Part shown: in pieces, positions 1-8,005 of the stretch
How positions within the stretch are numbered: the first letter of the stretch is position 1
Layout: every line of letters starts with the position of its first letter
Assembly: GCA_031426815.1 (NCBI GenBank)
Contig: JASJPG010000054.1
Span: 28,304 to 92,303, forward strand
Direction of reading: 5' to 3'
Source: PFJX01 sp031426815
GTDB taxonomy: Bacteria; Pseudomonadota; Gammaproteobacteria; Burkholderiales; Thiobacillaceae
DNA length: 64,000 nt
Notes under the pieces: generated by a model
Databases searched by the model: none
Seen by the model: the letters and a program-made list of their open reading frames with translations, nothing else
What the model was told of the DNA's origin: nothing
Program-made: the position numbers and the translations under genes

Positions 1-967
1 CCGGCTTGATCAACGACGAGACGATGGAAGCGACGCGCGGTTCCGGGTGGTATTCCATTTCGTCGTAGGTGTAGCCGCGCGTGGACATGATCTTCAGTGG
101 CTTCAGCGTCGGGCCGTCCATCAGTACATAGGCGGGCGGCCAGTAGGAACCGGCGATGGCGAGCTTGTCTTCGTAGCCCTTGAACTTGGAGGTATCGATG
201 GAACGGGCGTCGGAACCGGTGCGGATGCTGGCCACGGTCTGCGGCGTTTCCATCCACAGATCGATCAGGTTGATCAGGCCGTCGCGTCCGGTGGTGTAGA
301 GATAGCGACCGGAACTGGACATGCGCGAGATGTGTACCGCGAAGCCGGTCTTGATCACCTGCACGATCTTCTTGCTGTTGCCATCGATCAGTGCGATCTC
401 GCCGGTGTCGCGTAGCGTCACCGAGAACAGGTTGGGCAGATCCAGCTTGTTCATCTGCTTCTTCGGCCGCTGATCTTCCGGCACCAGCAGCTTCCAGCTC
501 GCCTTCATTTCCTTCATGCCCCATTCCGGCGGCGTCGGTGCGGGATGCTGGATGTAGCGCGCCATCATGTCGATTTCCTTCTCCGACAGTTCGTTCGACG
601 TGCCGAAGTTGGGCATGCCGCCGGGCGTGCCGTAACCGACGAAGACTTTCAGCGTTTCGGTGCCCAGTTTCTGCATGTCGCCCGGCAGCAGGGCCTTGCC
701 GGTGGCGCCCTTGCGCAGCACGCCGTGACAGCCGGCGCAGCGGTCGAAGTAGATCTGGCGGCCCTGGTCGAATTCCGCTTTGAGCATCGCCGGCGCGGCC
801 GGGTCGGAGGATTGATACATGTCCGCCGTGTTCAGCGATGAGCCGCCGCCGGCCAGATAACGCGCATCCGGTGCGCCTTGATGGTCTTTCGGCGCGTCCG
901 CTGCCCAGACCAGGGAAACCGCCAACGGCAATGCCGCCATCATCAAACCGCTGATTACCTTCTTCAT
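1..967 (-). CDS. nirS: Cytochrome cd1 nitrite reductase, 5' part only (C-terminus outside window)
   Basis: Periplasmic NO-forming nitrite reductase that reduces nitrite to nitric oxide with electrons from c-type cytochromes. The first 322 residues are visible; the family is usually about 560-570 residues, so the rest lies left of the window. The protein starts MKKVISGLMMAALPLAVSL, a signal peptide. The cytochrome c domain follows with the haem motif CAGCH and a likely distal Met in GGMPNFG. The start of the eight-bladed d1 haem propeller is next (VTLRDTGEIALIDG, RYLYTTGRDGLINLIDLW). The ATG at 967 has a strong ribosome-binding site, GGAGGGCT, at 973-980. It is divergent from the nor genes, with its own Dnr/FNR-type box at 1050-1063. 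Identity is confident from the cytochrome domain followed by the propeller motifs. Confidence 0.95.
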   Translation of the reverse strand, partial: MKKVISGLMMAALPLAVSLVWAADAPKDHQGAPDARYLAGGGSSLNTADMYQSSDPAAPAMLKAEFDQGRQIYFDRCAGCHGVLRKGATGKALLPGDMQKLGTETLKVFVGYGTPGGMPNFGTSNELSEKEIDMMARYIQHPAPTPPEWGMKEMKASWKLLVPEDQRPKKQMNKLDLPNLFSVTLRDTGEIALIDGNSKKIVQVIKTGFAVHISRMSSSGRYLYTTGRDGLINLIDLWMETPQTVASIRTGSDARSIDTSKFKGYEDKLAIAGSYWPPAYVLMDGPTLKPLKIMSTRGYTYDEMEYHPEPRVASIVSSLIKP

Positions 968-1049
968 CAAATAGCCCTCCGGAAACACGTGGTTGAAAAA
1001 CCTGATTTGCGTGGGGGGCAAAGATGCGCCCCTACTTCCGGTGTGGGCC

Positions 1050-1063
1050 TTGATGTTTATCAA
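1050..1063 (-). promoter_or_regulatory. Dnr/FNR box for nirS
   Basis: TTGATGTTTATCAA is a perfect TTGAT-N4-ATCAA palindrome. Its centre (1056.5) is 89 bp upstream of the nirS start. A class II promoter with the box at -41.5 would start transcription near 1015 on the minus strand, leaving a leader of roughly 50 nt. Assignment to nirS and not to nor is inferred from spacing, since a second box 41 bp away fits nor better. Confidence 0.8.
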
Positions 1064-1090
1064 CGGGGTTTTGCTTATTGACAGCGTGAG

Positions 1091-1104
1091 TTGATCAATG
1101 TCAA
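1091..1104 (+). promoter_or_regulatory. Dnr box for the nor genes
   Basis: TTGATCAATGTCAA matches the Dnr-type consensus TTGAT-N4-GTCAA. Centred at 1097.5, it predicts a start near 1139 on the plus strand, just before the ribosome-binding site GAGGAGAG of the first nor-region gene. The same half-site pattern recurs in front of napD at 12774-12787. Confidence 0.8.
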
Positions 1105-1163
1105 ACGCTTTGGTCGGGTATGTCGCCACCATCGCCGCAACCTTAAAACCCGAGGAGAGCGCG

Positions 1164-1493
1164 ATGCTCGAACCCGTCAAACTGGCCAATTTCTTCATCG
1201 TATTTTTCAGCGCCGCCTCGGTGATTCTGTTCGGCGCTTCCTATGCCCTGCTGTTCGCCTGGTCCCGCGTCAAGTCGCGTCCCCGCCTGATGATGCTGGC
1301 TTACGCCGCCTATGCCGGCCTGGTTTTTTCCGTGATCACGCTGGCCCTGGCCGCCAACCTGTTCAACAACACTTTCTGGAGCGTCATCGTCTTCCTCATG
1401 CTGGCCGGCTACCTGCTGGCGCCGCATGCCATCTGGAATCTGTGCGTCGGGACGCATGCCGATGCGCACGAGGATGAAGTCGCTCACATCTAG
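1164..1493 (+). CDS. Small membrane protein preceding norCB
   Basis: A 109-residue hydrophobic protein of unknown biochemical role, placed directly upstream of norC. I see about three membrane segments: NFFIVFFSAASVILFGASYALLF, LMMLAYAAYAGLVFSVITLAL and SVIVFLMLAGYLLAPHAIW. The tail is short and His/Asp-rich (GTHADAHEDE). The start was set at the ATG at 1164, not at the upstream in-frame ATG at 1098, because GAGGAGAG at 1152-1159 is a good ribosome-binding site and the upstream ATG lies inside the Dnr box. Position and likely Dnr control suggest a role in assembly or function of nitric oxide reductase; that is inference. It is not recognisable as NorE or NorF by motif. Confidence 0.75.
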   Translation: MLEPVKLANFFIVFFSAASVILFGASYALLFAWSRVKSRPRLMMLAYAAYAGLVFSVITLALAANLFNNTFWSVIVFLMLAGYLLAPHAIWNLCVGTHADAHEDEVAHI

Positions 1494-1529
1494 GTTTTTC
1501 AACAGCGGTAGGCAACAGGAGGCATGACC

Positions 1530-2207
1530 ATGGCAGAGACGCAAACTCAGGCGTTATGGTGGGCATCCGAAACCTTTTGGCGAAAGATGGCCATCTGGGT
1601 TACGGCAGGCTCGTTCGTAGTGTTGATATTTCTGACTTTCGATACGGTGAAGCAGATCACAGCGGGCGGTAAGCGTGTTCCGGCGTATTCGGCAATCAAT
1701 CACCGCATCGACTACGTGTTCGACGAGCAGCGCAATTTTCAGGTGCCGGTCATTGGCGTCGAGGAGCCCTTGTTCGGCAAGAAATTGACCGAAGCGGAAG
1801 CCGAAGCGCTGGTCAGCCACGGCAAGCTGACCACTCAGGCGAAAAATTGCATGAGCTGCCATACCTTGTTGGGCAACGGTTCGTACTACGCGCCGGATCT
1901 CACCAAGGCCTGGCTGGACCCGGCCTGGGGCTCGAAGGAAGCCCGCGAGCAAGCGATGGTGGATTTCCTGATGCACCCTGAAGTTGCTGCGCATAACTCG
2001 CTCGGCCGCAAGATGCCCAATCTCGGCATCACCGAAGCGGAAGCGCGTGCCACCGTGGCCTTCCTGAAGTGGATGTCGTCGATCGACACCAACGGCTTCC
2101 CGGCCAACTTCAAGCCGATCGATCAATCCGACGCCGCACCCGCAGCGGAAGCCGCTCCCGCCGCTGCGCCTGCGCCCGCAGTCGAGCCCGCCCCGGCCCA
2201 ACCATAA
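1530..2207 (+). CDS. norC: Nitric oxide reductase cytochrome c subunit
   Basis: The 225-residue NorC subunit passes electrons from periplasmic donors to NorB for reduction of NO to N2O. An N-terminal membrane anchor spans about residues 21-40 (AIWVTAGSFVVLIFLTFDTV). One haem c site is at residues 107-111 (CMSCH), and a distal Met lies in RKMPNLG. The C-terminus is an unusual Ala/Pro-rich tail of about 30 residues, absent from many NorC proteins and probably a flexible linker. AGGAGG at 1517-1522 lies 7 nt before the ATG at 1530 and only 1 nt before the ATG at 1524, so 1530 is preferred. norB follows after 11 nt. Confidence 0.93.
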   Translation: MAETQTQALWWASETFWRKMAIWVTAGSFVVLIFLTFDTVKQITAGGKRVPAYSAINHRIDYVFDEQRNFQVPVIGVEEPLFGKKLTEAEAEALVSHGKLTTQAKNCMSCHTLLGNGSYYAPDLTKAWLDPAWGSKEAREQAMVDFLMHPEVAAHNSLGRKMPNLGITEAEARATVAFLKWMSSIDTNGFPANFKPIDQSDAAPAAEAAPAAAPAPAVEPAPAQP

Positions 2208-2218
2208 GGAGAGTGAAC

Positions 2219-3670
2219 ATGGCAGCTATAGGCATTCCCACTGGCGCCACCATGAACGGTGGCCAGAAACTGGCGATGAAGTATTTCACCGTCGCCATCG
2301 CGCTGTTCGGCGCACAAGTCCTGTTCGGCCTGCTGGCCGGACTGCAATACCTGAATCCGGATTTCCTGTTCGGCATTCTGGATTTCTCGGTCAATCGCAT
2401 GCTGCACGTGAATGCGATGGTGGTCTGGCTGTTGTTCGGCTTCATCGGTTCGGTGTACTGGTTACTGGAGGATGAGTCCGGTGTGCCGCTGGTCGGATTG
2501 GGATTGGCCAATCTGATCTTCTGGGTATTTACGCTGGCCGTGGTCGTCGTCGTCGTCGTGTATCTGCTGATCCAGGTCGGTCCCGGCGAGCAGAGCTCGA
2601 TCTGGCTGATCAACGAGGGCCGCGAGTACATCGAAGCGCCGCGCTGGGCCGACATCGGCATCGTGGTCTGCGTGCTGGTGTTCTTCTACAACGTCGCCTT
2701 CACCTTCATGAAGGGCAAGTTCACCCATATCGGCGGCGTGCTGGTCATGGACCTGGTCGCACTGGCCGGTATTTATCTGGCCGGCATGTACTACACCCCG
2801 AACATCTCCATGGACCAACACTGGTGGTGGTGGGTGATCCACCTGTGGGTTGAAGCGACCTGGGAAGTGCTGGTCGGCTGTCTGATGGCTTACGGCCTGA
2901 TCAAGACCATGGGCGTGCGCCGCAAGATCGTGGAAACCTGGCTGTACATCGAAGTCGCGCTGATGTTCGGTTCCGGCATCCTCGGCCTCGGTCACCACTA
3001 CTTCTGGATCGGTACGCCGGAATACTGGTTCACCATCGGCGGCTTCTTCTCTGCGCTGGAACCGATTCCGCTGGTCGCCATGGTCGTGCACGCCGTGTTC
3101 GACGCCGGTCACCACAAGCTGAAGAGCACCAACAACCCGGCCCTGGCCTGGATCATCGCGCAAGCGTTCGGCAACTTCTTCGGCGCCGGCGTCTGGGGCT
3201 TCATGCACACGTTGCCGCAGATCAACCTGTACACGCACGGCACGCAATGGACCGCCTCGCACGGCCACCTGGCCTTCTTCGGCGCCTACGCCACGATGGT
3301 CATCGCTTTCCTGTACATCGCCCTGCAGAAATGGCGCGGCAATGTGTACATGGGCGGCAACCTGGTCGGCGCCTGGAAGTGGAAATGGGCGATCTTCCTG
3401 CTCCACGCCGGCATGATCATGATGGTCATGGCGCTGCTGATCGCCGGCTACGAGCAATCGCAGATCGAGCGTGCCATCGAGGGTTCGACCTGGATGGGCT
3501 ACTTCGCCGGCCAGTCGCACCGCTGGTTCATGCAAGGCATGTTCTGGCGTCAGATCGGCGGCTGGGTGTTTACCGCCGGCTTCGTGCTGCTCGCCTGGGA
3601 CTTGATCACCATCGGCAAGCGTGAAACCCGCCCCGCCTCGGTCCTGGTGCCGGAAGCCTCGGCAGCCTGA
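2219..3670 (+). CDS. norB: Nitric oxide reductase large (cytochrome b) subunit
   Basis: Catalytic subunit of cNOR, a member of the haem-copper oxidase superfamily with about twelve membrane helices in 483 residues. The expected histidines for haem b, haem b3 and FeB are visible in MLHVNAMVVW, GLGHHYFWIG and SHGHLAFFG, and the glutamate-containing helix is HLWVEATWEVLVG. The ATG at 2219 has AGGAGAG just upstream. Reading the frame further upstream would overlap norC and is not needed. norD and norQ, often needed for activation, do not follow. Instead a strong terminator comes directly after the gene, so accessory genes must be elsewhere. Confidence 0.96.
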   Translation: MAAIGIPTGATMNGGQKLAMKYFTVAIALFGAQVLFGLLAGLQYLNPDFLFGILDFSVNRMLHVNAMVVWLLFGFIGSVYWLLEDESGVPLVGLGLANLIFWVFTLAVVVVVVVYLLIQVGPGEQSSIWLINEGREYIEAPRWADIGIVVCVLVFFYNVAFTFMKGKFTHIGGVLVMDLVALAGIYLAGMYYTPNISMDQHWWWWVIHLWVEATWEVLVGCLMAYGLIKTMGVRRKIVETWLYIEVALMFGSGILGLGHHYFWIGTPEYWFTIGGFFSALEPIPLVAMVVHAVFDAGHHKLKSTNNPALAWIIAQAFGNFFGAGVWGFMHTLPQINLYTHGTQWTASHGHLAFFGAYATMVIAFLYIALQKWRGNVYMGGNLVGAWKWKWAIFLLHAGMIMMVMALLIAGYEQSQIERAIEGSTWMGYFAGQSHRWFMQGMFWRQIGGWVFTAGFVLLAWDLITIGKRETRPASVLVPEASAA

Positions 3671-3704
3671 TGTAAGGTTTCTCCTCCTCGCTCCTGAGCG
3701 ATTT

Positions 3705-3735
3705 GCCCGCCGGTTCGCCGGTGGGCATTTTTTTT
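3705..3735 (+). terminator. Rho-independent terminator after norB
   Basis: A 9-bp GC-rich stem (GCCCGCCGG / CCGGTGGGC, one G-T wobble) closes a TTCG tetraloop and is followed by ATTTTTTTT. It lies 34 nt after the norB stop. A second copy of the hairpin is at 3853-3880, within a duplicated segment. Confidence 0.9.
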
Positions 3736-3743
3736 GGGTTCAT

Positions 3744-3813
3744 GTAGCAGCGCCTTCCAAGGCGCGATCGTCGCGGGCGACAAAAGCATCGCGCCTTGGA
3801 AGGCGCTCCTACG
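3744..3813. repeat. Palindromic repeat family A, copy 1
   Basis: Inverted repeat with arms of about 25 nt, GTAGCAGCGCCTTCCAAGG...GCGAT and ATCGCGCCTTGG...CTCCTACG, around a short variable loop. Further copies are at 3891-3960, 27623-27647 (left arm only), 29915-29975, 62249-62309 and 63916-63965 (right arm cut short). All lie between genes, often next to convergent 3' ends. Confidence 0.88.
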
Positions 3814-3890
3814 GGGGGTATAGGGTTGCGGGCATGGGAGCGCGGGCGTCTCGCTCGCCGGTTCGCCGGTGGGCATTTTTTGGGGTTCAT

Positions 3891-3960
3891 GTAGGAGCGC
3901 CTTCCAAGGCGCGATCGTCGTGGGCGACAAAAGCATCGCGCCTTGGAAGGCGCTCCTACG
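3891..3960. repeat. Palindromic repeat family A, copy 2
   Basis: Second copy in the norB downstream region. It ends 5 nt before the stop codon of the minus-strand signalling gene at 3966, so it may also end that transcript. Confidence 0.88.
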
Positions 3961-3965
3961 CATGG

Positions 3966-6947
3966 TCAGGCGCGAGTGCCGCGTTCGTTCTTGAGCAGGT
4001 TGATCGCGACGCGCAGGTCGTCCAGTTTGGCCATCAGCATTTCCTGCAATTCGAGCAGGCGGCGCCTTTGTTCCTGCACTTTCTTGCGTTCGCCCATGGC
4101 CGCGGCCGCCAGCAGGTGGCGGGCGGTGTCGTGCATGGCGATGTGGATGGGATGGATGCTGCCGTATTCGTCGAGGAAACCGTATTTCTCGCGGCCGCGG
4201 CGGTCGTACCAGCGACCGAAGCCGCAGGCGTGGATGTCGAGGTTGACGTAGGCTGCGGCGGCGCCGTTATCCACCGCCGAGAGCACCTGGTCGATCCAGC
4301 GCCGGTGCGCCAGTTCGGCCGACAACAGGGGCAGATCCTCGCGTTCCAGCGGCAAGGTGGATGGCGACCACTCATAACCGAGCTGGAAGGTGGCGAACCA
4401 TTCCTCCAGCCGGTTGGCCGGCATCGGCAGGGCGAGGCCGAAGCCCTGTGCAATGTCGCAGCCGAACTGCATGAGGACGTTGCCCTGGCTGGCCGATTCG
4501 ACGCCTTCCGCCACCACTTTCAGATCGAACGCCGCAGCCAGGCCGAGCACGCCTTCGACGATGGCCAGGTCTTCCATGTCGTCCAGCATGTTGGAGATGA
4601 AGGTGCGGTCGATTTTCAGGGAGGCGGTGGGCAGGCGCTTGAGATAGGTCAGCGAGGAATAGCCGGTGCCGAAATCGTCCAGTGCGAAGGTGACGCCGAG
4701 GCGGCCGCAGGCGTCGATGACGTCACTGACCAGGCCGATGTCTTCCAGCGCGGCCGTTTCCAGAATCTCCAGTTCCAGCCAGTTATGTGGCACGTTGGGA
4801 TATTCGGCGAATTTTTCCTGCAGCCAGAGGTCCAGATCGGGCTGGTGCAGCAGGCGGGCGGTGATGTTGACGCTGACCGGCATGGTCACGCCCTTGGCCG
4901 CCCAGACCGACATTTGCCGGATCGCTTCGCTCATGACCCAGCGGTCGACCTGCACCGATAGGTCGGAATCTTCGATGGCGGACAGGAAGTGGGCCGGCGT
5001 CAGCAAGCCGAGTGCGGGATGGCGCCAGCGGATCAGCGCCTCGGCGCCGACCACCTTGCCCAGGCGCATGTTCACCTTGGGCTGGTAGTAAAGAACGAAC
5101 TCTTCCTTGTCGAGTGCCAGCCGCACGCCGGTCAGCATTTCGCGGCGGCTGCGCGCGAGGCGGTCCTGTTCGGCGTCGAAGATGACGTAGGTGGCACGGC
5201 CGGACTGTTTCGCCGCGTACATGGCCTGGTCGGCATGGCGCAACAAGGTGTCGGCGTCGCTGTCGTCGAGCGGAAACAGGGTGATGCCGATGCTGGCCGA
5301 TACGCCCAGGCAGAGCTCGCCGATCTGTATGGGCGCTTCGATGGCAGCCAGCATGCGGGTAAGCACCTGATCGGCTTCTTCGGCACTGTCCAGATCCACC
5401 AGCAACAAGGCGAATTCGTCACCGCCCAGGCGCGCCACGGTGTCGCCGCTACGAACTCCGTCCTTCAGACGGCGGGCGATCTCTACCAATAATTTGTCGC
5501 CGACATGGTGGCCATGGGTGTCGTTGATCGGTTTGAACACATCCAGGTCGAGGTAGCCCACCGCCATCAGAGTGTTGTGGCGGTGCGACTGCGACAGGGC
5601 CTGGTTCATGCGGTCGGCGAACAGGACGCGGTTGGGCAGGCCGGTGAGGGCGTCGTAATGCGCCAGGGATTCGAGCCGGTTCTGGGTTTCGCGGATGCGC
5701 GTGATGTCGGAAAACACGCCGACGTAGTGCAGCAACTCGCCATTGCCGTCGCGCACGGCATGAATCGCGAGCGATTCCAGATAGATGGAGCCATCCTTGC
5801 GGCGGTTGGTGATTTCCCCTTCCCAGGTGTCGTGATCGAGGATGGAGGTCCACATCGTCTGGTAGAACGTTGTGTCGTGCAGGCCGGACTGCAGCATGCG
5901 GGCATTGTTGCCGACGGCTTCCGCGCGGGGATAGCCGGTCAGCCGGGTGAAGGCCTGGTTCACCTCCAGGATGCTTCCGTCCGGCGCGGCGATGACAACG
6001 CCGTCGTTGGTGTTGTCGAACACGCTGGCGGTGCGCTGCTGGCGCTGTTCCGCCTCGACCTGGCTGGTGATGTCGGCCACTACTTCGATGAAGCCGGTGA
6101 TTTCGCCCGCCGGGCCGAAGTGCGGGAAGGCGCTGACGTGGAGCCAGAACGGATCGCCGTTTTCCCGCTTCAATTGGATGCGGGTTTCCGCATCGCGCCC
6201 GCTGCGCATCGCTTCCACGCCGGGACAAAAGGAGGGACAGCGGTCGCTGTTCTGCAGCGCTTCGTGGCACTTGCCGCCTTCGAAGGTGCCGGGCTCTTTG
6301 CCCATCATGCGTTCGAGGCCGGCATTGGCCATCAGAATGTTGAACTCTTTGTCGACCAGGGTGACGCCGAGCTGGATGTTGTCGACCAGAGCTTGGTAAA
6401 GCGACTCGGACTGGCGCATCGCTTCCACAATCGCTTTCTGCCGGGTGATGTCTTCGCGCAGGTTGACGCAATGGGTGAGTTGTCCGTTCTCGTCGCGCAG
6501 CGGCATGACGCGGGAATATTCCACCGACATCGCGCCATCCTTGCTCTGGCTGAGCAGTTCGCCTTCCCAGGCGCGGCCGTTGCGAAGCGCGTTCCACATT
6601 TTTTTGCGGTTCTGGCGCGGCGAGTTCTCGTTGTCGATCTGCTCCAGCTTGCGGCCGGCCAGATCCGCCGGGTCATAGCCGCTGCGCTCGCCGAATCCGC
6701 GGCTGGCATATTCGATACAGCCGGATGGGTCGGTGATGACCACGGACATCGGGCTGAGATCGAGCGCGCTGCTAAGAATCTGCACGCCTTCCAGTGCATG
6801 CTCAAGGTCGGCGAGGTGATGTTCGCCCTTGAGCATCCAGGCCAGGCGGCCACCCGGCCCGGTATGCACGGCCGACTCGGGTTGCGGGTCGGGAATCGTG
6901 TTGCTGGATGCCGATATTCCAAGGGGGGTGTTTCCGGCATTTCTCAT
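3966..6947 (-). CDS. PAS-PAS-PAS-GGDEF-EAL-CZB cyclic-di-GMP signalling protein
   Basis: A 993-residue soluble protein with domains for both synthesis and breakdown of cyclic-di-GMP. Three PAS sensor domains lie at roughly 50-170, 175-295 and 300-420. The second contains a Cys pair, CPSFC, that could be redox-sensitive. A GGDEF domain with intact RLGGDEFALLL and an EAL domain with GAEALIRWRHP follow. The last 113 residues are a CZB domain whose expected zinc ligands are all present: H881, C908 in ACGFGRWYD, and H935/H939 in HIAMH. CZB domains are known from zinc- and hypochlorite-responsive receptors and from the cyclase DgcZ; a CZB domain at the end of a GGDEF-EAL protein is less common. Both catalytic motifs look intact, so the net activity cannot be read from sequence. 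Confidence 0.93.
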   Translation of the reverse strand: MRNAGNTPLGISASSNTIPDPQPESAVHTGPGGRLAWMLKGEHHLADLEHALEGVQILSSALDLSPMSVVITDPSGCIEYASRGFGERSGYDPADLAGRKLEQIDNENSPRQNRKKMWNALRNGRAWEGELLSQSKDGAMSVEYSRVMPLRDENGQLTHCVNLREDITRQKAIVEAMRQSESLYQALVDNIQLGVTLVDKEFNILMANAGLERMMGKEPGTFEGGKCHEALQNSDRCPSFCPGVEAMRSGRDAETRIQLKRENGDPFWLHVSAFPHFGPAGEITGFIEVVADITSQVEAEQRQQRTASVFDNTNDGVVIAAPDGSILEVNQAFTRLTGYPRAEAVGNNARMLQSGLHDTTFYQTMWTSILDHDTWEGEITNRRKDGSIYLESLAIHAVRDGNGELLHYVGVFSDITRIRETQNRLESLAHYDALTGLPNRVLFADRMNQALSQSHRHNTLMAVGYLDLDVFKPINDTHGHHVGDKLLVEIARRLKDGVRSGDTVARLGGDEFALLLVDLDSAEEADQVLTRMLAAIEAPIQIGELCLGVSASIGITLFPLDDSDADTLLRHADQAMYAAKQSGRATYVIFDAEQDRLARSRREMLTGVRLALDKEEFVLYYQPKVNMRLGKVVGAEALIRWRHPALGLLTPAHFLSAIEDSDLSVQVDRWVMSEAIRQMSVWAAKGVTMPVSVNITARLLHQPDLDLWLQEKFAEYPNVPHNWLELEILETAALEDIGLVSDVIDACGRLGVTFALDDFGTGYSSLTYLKRLPTASLKIDRTFISNMLDDMEDLAIVEGVLGLAAAFDLKVVAEGVESASQGNVLMQFGCDIAQGFGLALPMPANRLEEWFATFQLGYEWSPSTLPLEREDLPLLSAELAHRRWIDQVLSAVDNGAAAAYVNLDIHACGFGRWYDRRGREKYGFLDEYGSIHPIHIAMHDTARHLLAAAAMGERKKVQEQRRRLLELQEMLMAKLDDLRVAINLLKNERGTRA

Positions 6948-7122
6948 CGTAGCCTCTGACTAAACTGATTCCCCGCGTCCATTTATGCCTGATATTTTTT
7001 TGTGGACGCCGAAGGCGGGCAGCTTACTTGATCAGGGGGCGATAAAGGAATGGCCCTGGTGTCTGAACGGGATAGAAAGCCGTATGAGCGGCACCGCTCG
7101 TTTAGCCAAGTTGGGCGAGCGA

Positions 7123-7980
7123 TCAGACGTTAACCCGCACGCTCCAACCCAAGGTTTCCACGCGCGCTGCCAGCGCATGCATCCACTCTTCCGGCAGACG
7201 CGACAGCCGCGACGCTTCAGCCTGCAGGGAAGGGCGTGCCAATCCGTAAAGCAGCACGCCGCACAAGGGCAGGTTTTCGCTTTTGGCGCGCGCCAGCAAG
7301 GCGAGCCAGGCGTCGATTTCCGCTGCTTCTGGCGCGGCGCCGTCGAGCGCGAACATGCAGGTCTGCATCCAGGTTGGGCACAGATCGGCGACGGTTTTCA
7401 GGCGCTGGTAATGGCGTTCCGGGTCGGTCTCGGTATCGTTCGCCAGCCGCAAGCCGGCGCGCGTGGCGCGGTCGAACTTGAACCAGACTTCGCCGTTCAA
7501 CGCCGCCATCTTGCGCAAACCGGCCTGCACGTAAGCCCGCTGCGCCAGGCTGCCGTTGCTGATCAGCACCAGCTTGATCTTGCCGGCCAATCCGAAGTCG
7601 GCAAGTACCCGGCCGATCAACTCGACCGCCGCAGGAAACTCCGGCGCGCTGGTCGGTTCGCCGTTGCCGGACAGCGCGATGTCGTTGAGGCGGCGCATGC
7701 CTTCCGGCACGCGCGCCATGAAATCGCCATCGACGATGTCGGCCAGCATGCGGCGCAATTCGACTTCCAGCAGCGCCAGGTCTATCGGCGGCGGGCCGCC
7801 GCGGCTCAGGTTCGGCACTTGGCAATAGATGCAGCGCCAGTTGCAGGCGTTGTTGGGATTCAGATTGACGCCGACCGAGACGCCGCCGGCGCGGCGCGAC
7901 ACGACCGGATAGACATAGGTCATGCCGGCGCTGTCGCGGTCGTGGTCGGCGGTCGTAAGCGTGTGGGTGGACGAAGACAT
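7123..7980 (-). CDS. Radical SAM protein
   Basis: A 285-residue radical SAM enzyme with the cluster-binding motif CNWRCIYC (CxxxCxxC) near residue 45. The SAM-binding glycine-rich strand appears in IALSGNGEPTSAPEF. The GNGEPT element resembles uncharacterised radical SAM proteins related to the wybutosine and elongator families. The substrate is not identifiable. I chose the start MSSSTHT at 7980, because the longer in-frame start at 8022 would overlap the mutY start. The gene is divergent from mutY with only 25 bp between start codons, so the promoters overlap. Confidence 0.85.
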   Translation of the reverse strand: MSSSTHTLTTADHDRDSAGMTYVYPVVSRRAGGVSVGVNLNPNNACNWRCIYCQVPNLSRGGPPPIDLALLEVELRRMLADIVDGDFMARVPEGMRRLNDIALSGNGEPTSAPEFPAAVELIGRVLADFGLAGKIKLVLISNGSLAQRAYVQAGLRKMAALNGEVWFKFDRATRAGLRLANDTETDPERHYQRLKTVADLCPTWMQTCMFALDGAAPEAAEIDAWLALLARAKSENLPLCGVLLYGLARPSLQAEASRLSRLPEEWMHALAARVETLGWSVRVNV

Positions 7981-8005
7981 GCGAGGATTCTGGCACACTC
8001 GATTC

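Larger units (their letters stand above)
3705..3960. repeat. Direct duplication of terminator plus palindromic repeat
   Basis: Two near-identical blocks of about 109 bp, at 3705-3813 and 3853-3960, each hold the hairpin/T-run terminator and a palindromic element. The arms of the element read GTAGGAGCGCCTTCCAAGG on one side and its complement on the other. The 39 bp between the blocks (3814-3852) hold part of a second repeat family, GGAGCGCGGGCGTCTCGC. Differences are a few substitutions (for example GTAGCAG against GTAGGAG), so the duplication is fairly recent. The stretch 3671-3965 contains no gene. Confidence 0.9.

Noticed and set aside
5505..6959. A 484-codon plus-strand frame opposite the GGDEF-EAL-CZB gene
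   Set aside because: No domain, start context or composition of a real protein; it is the shadow of the minus-strand gene.
7081..7100. GAGCGG-CA-CCGCTC hairpin as a terminator for the radical SAM gene
   Set aside because: The stem is short and no T-run follows on the minus strand.
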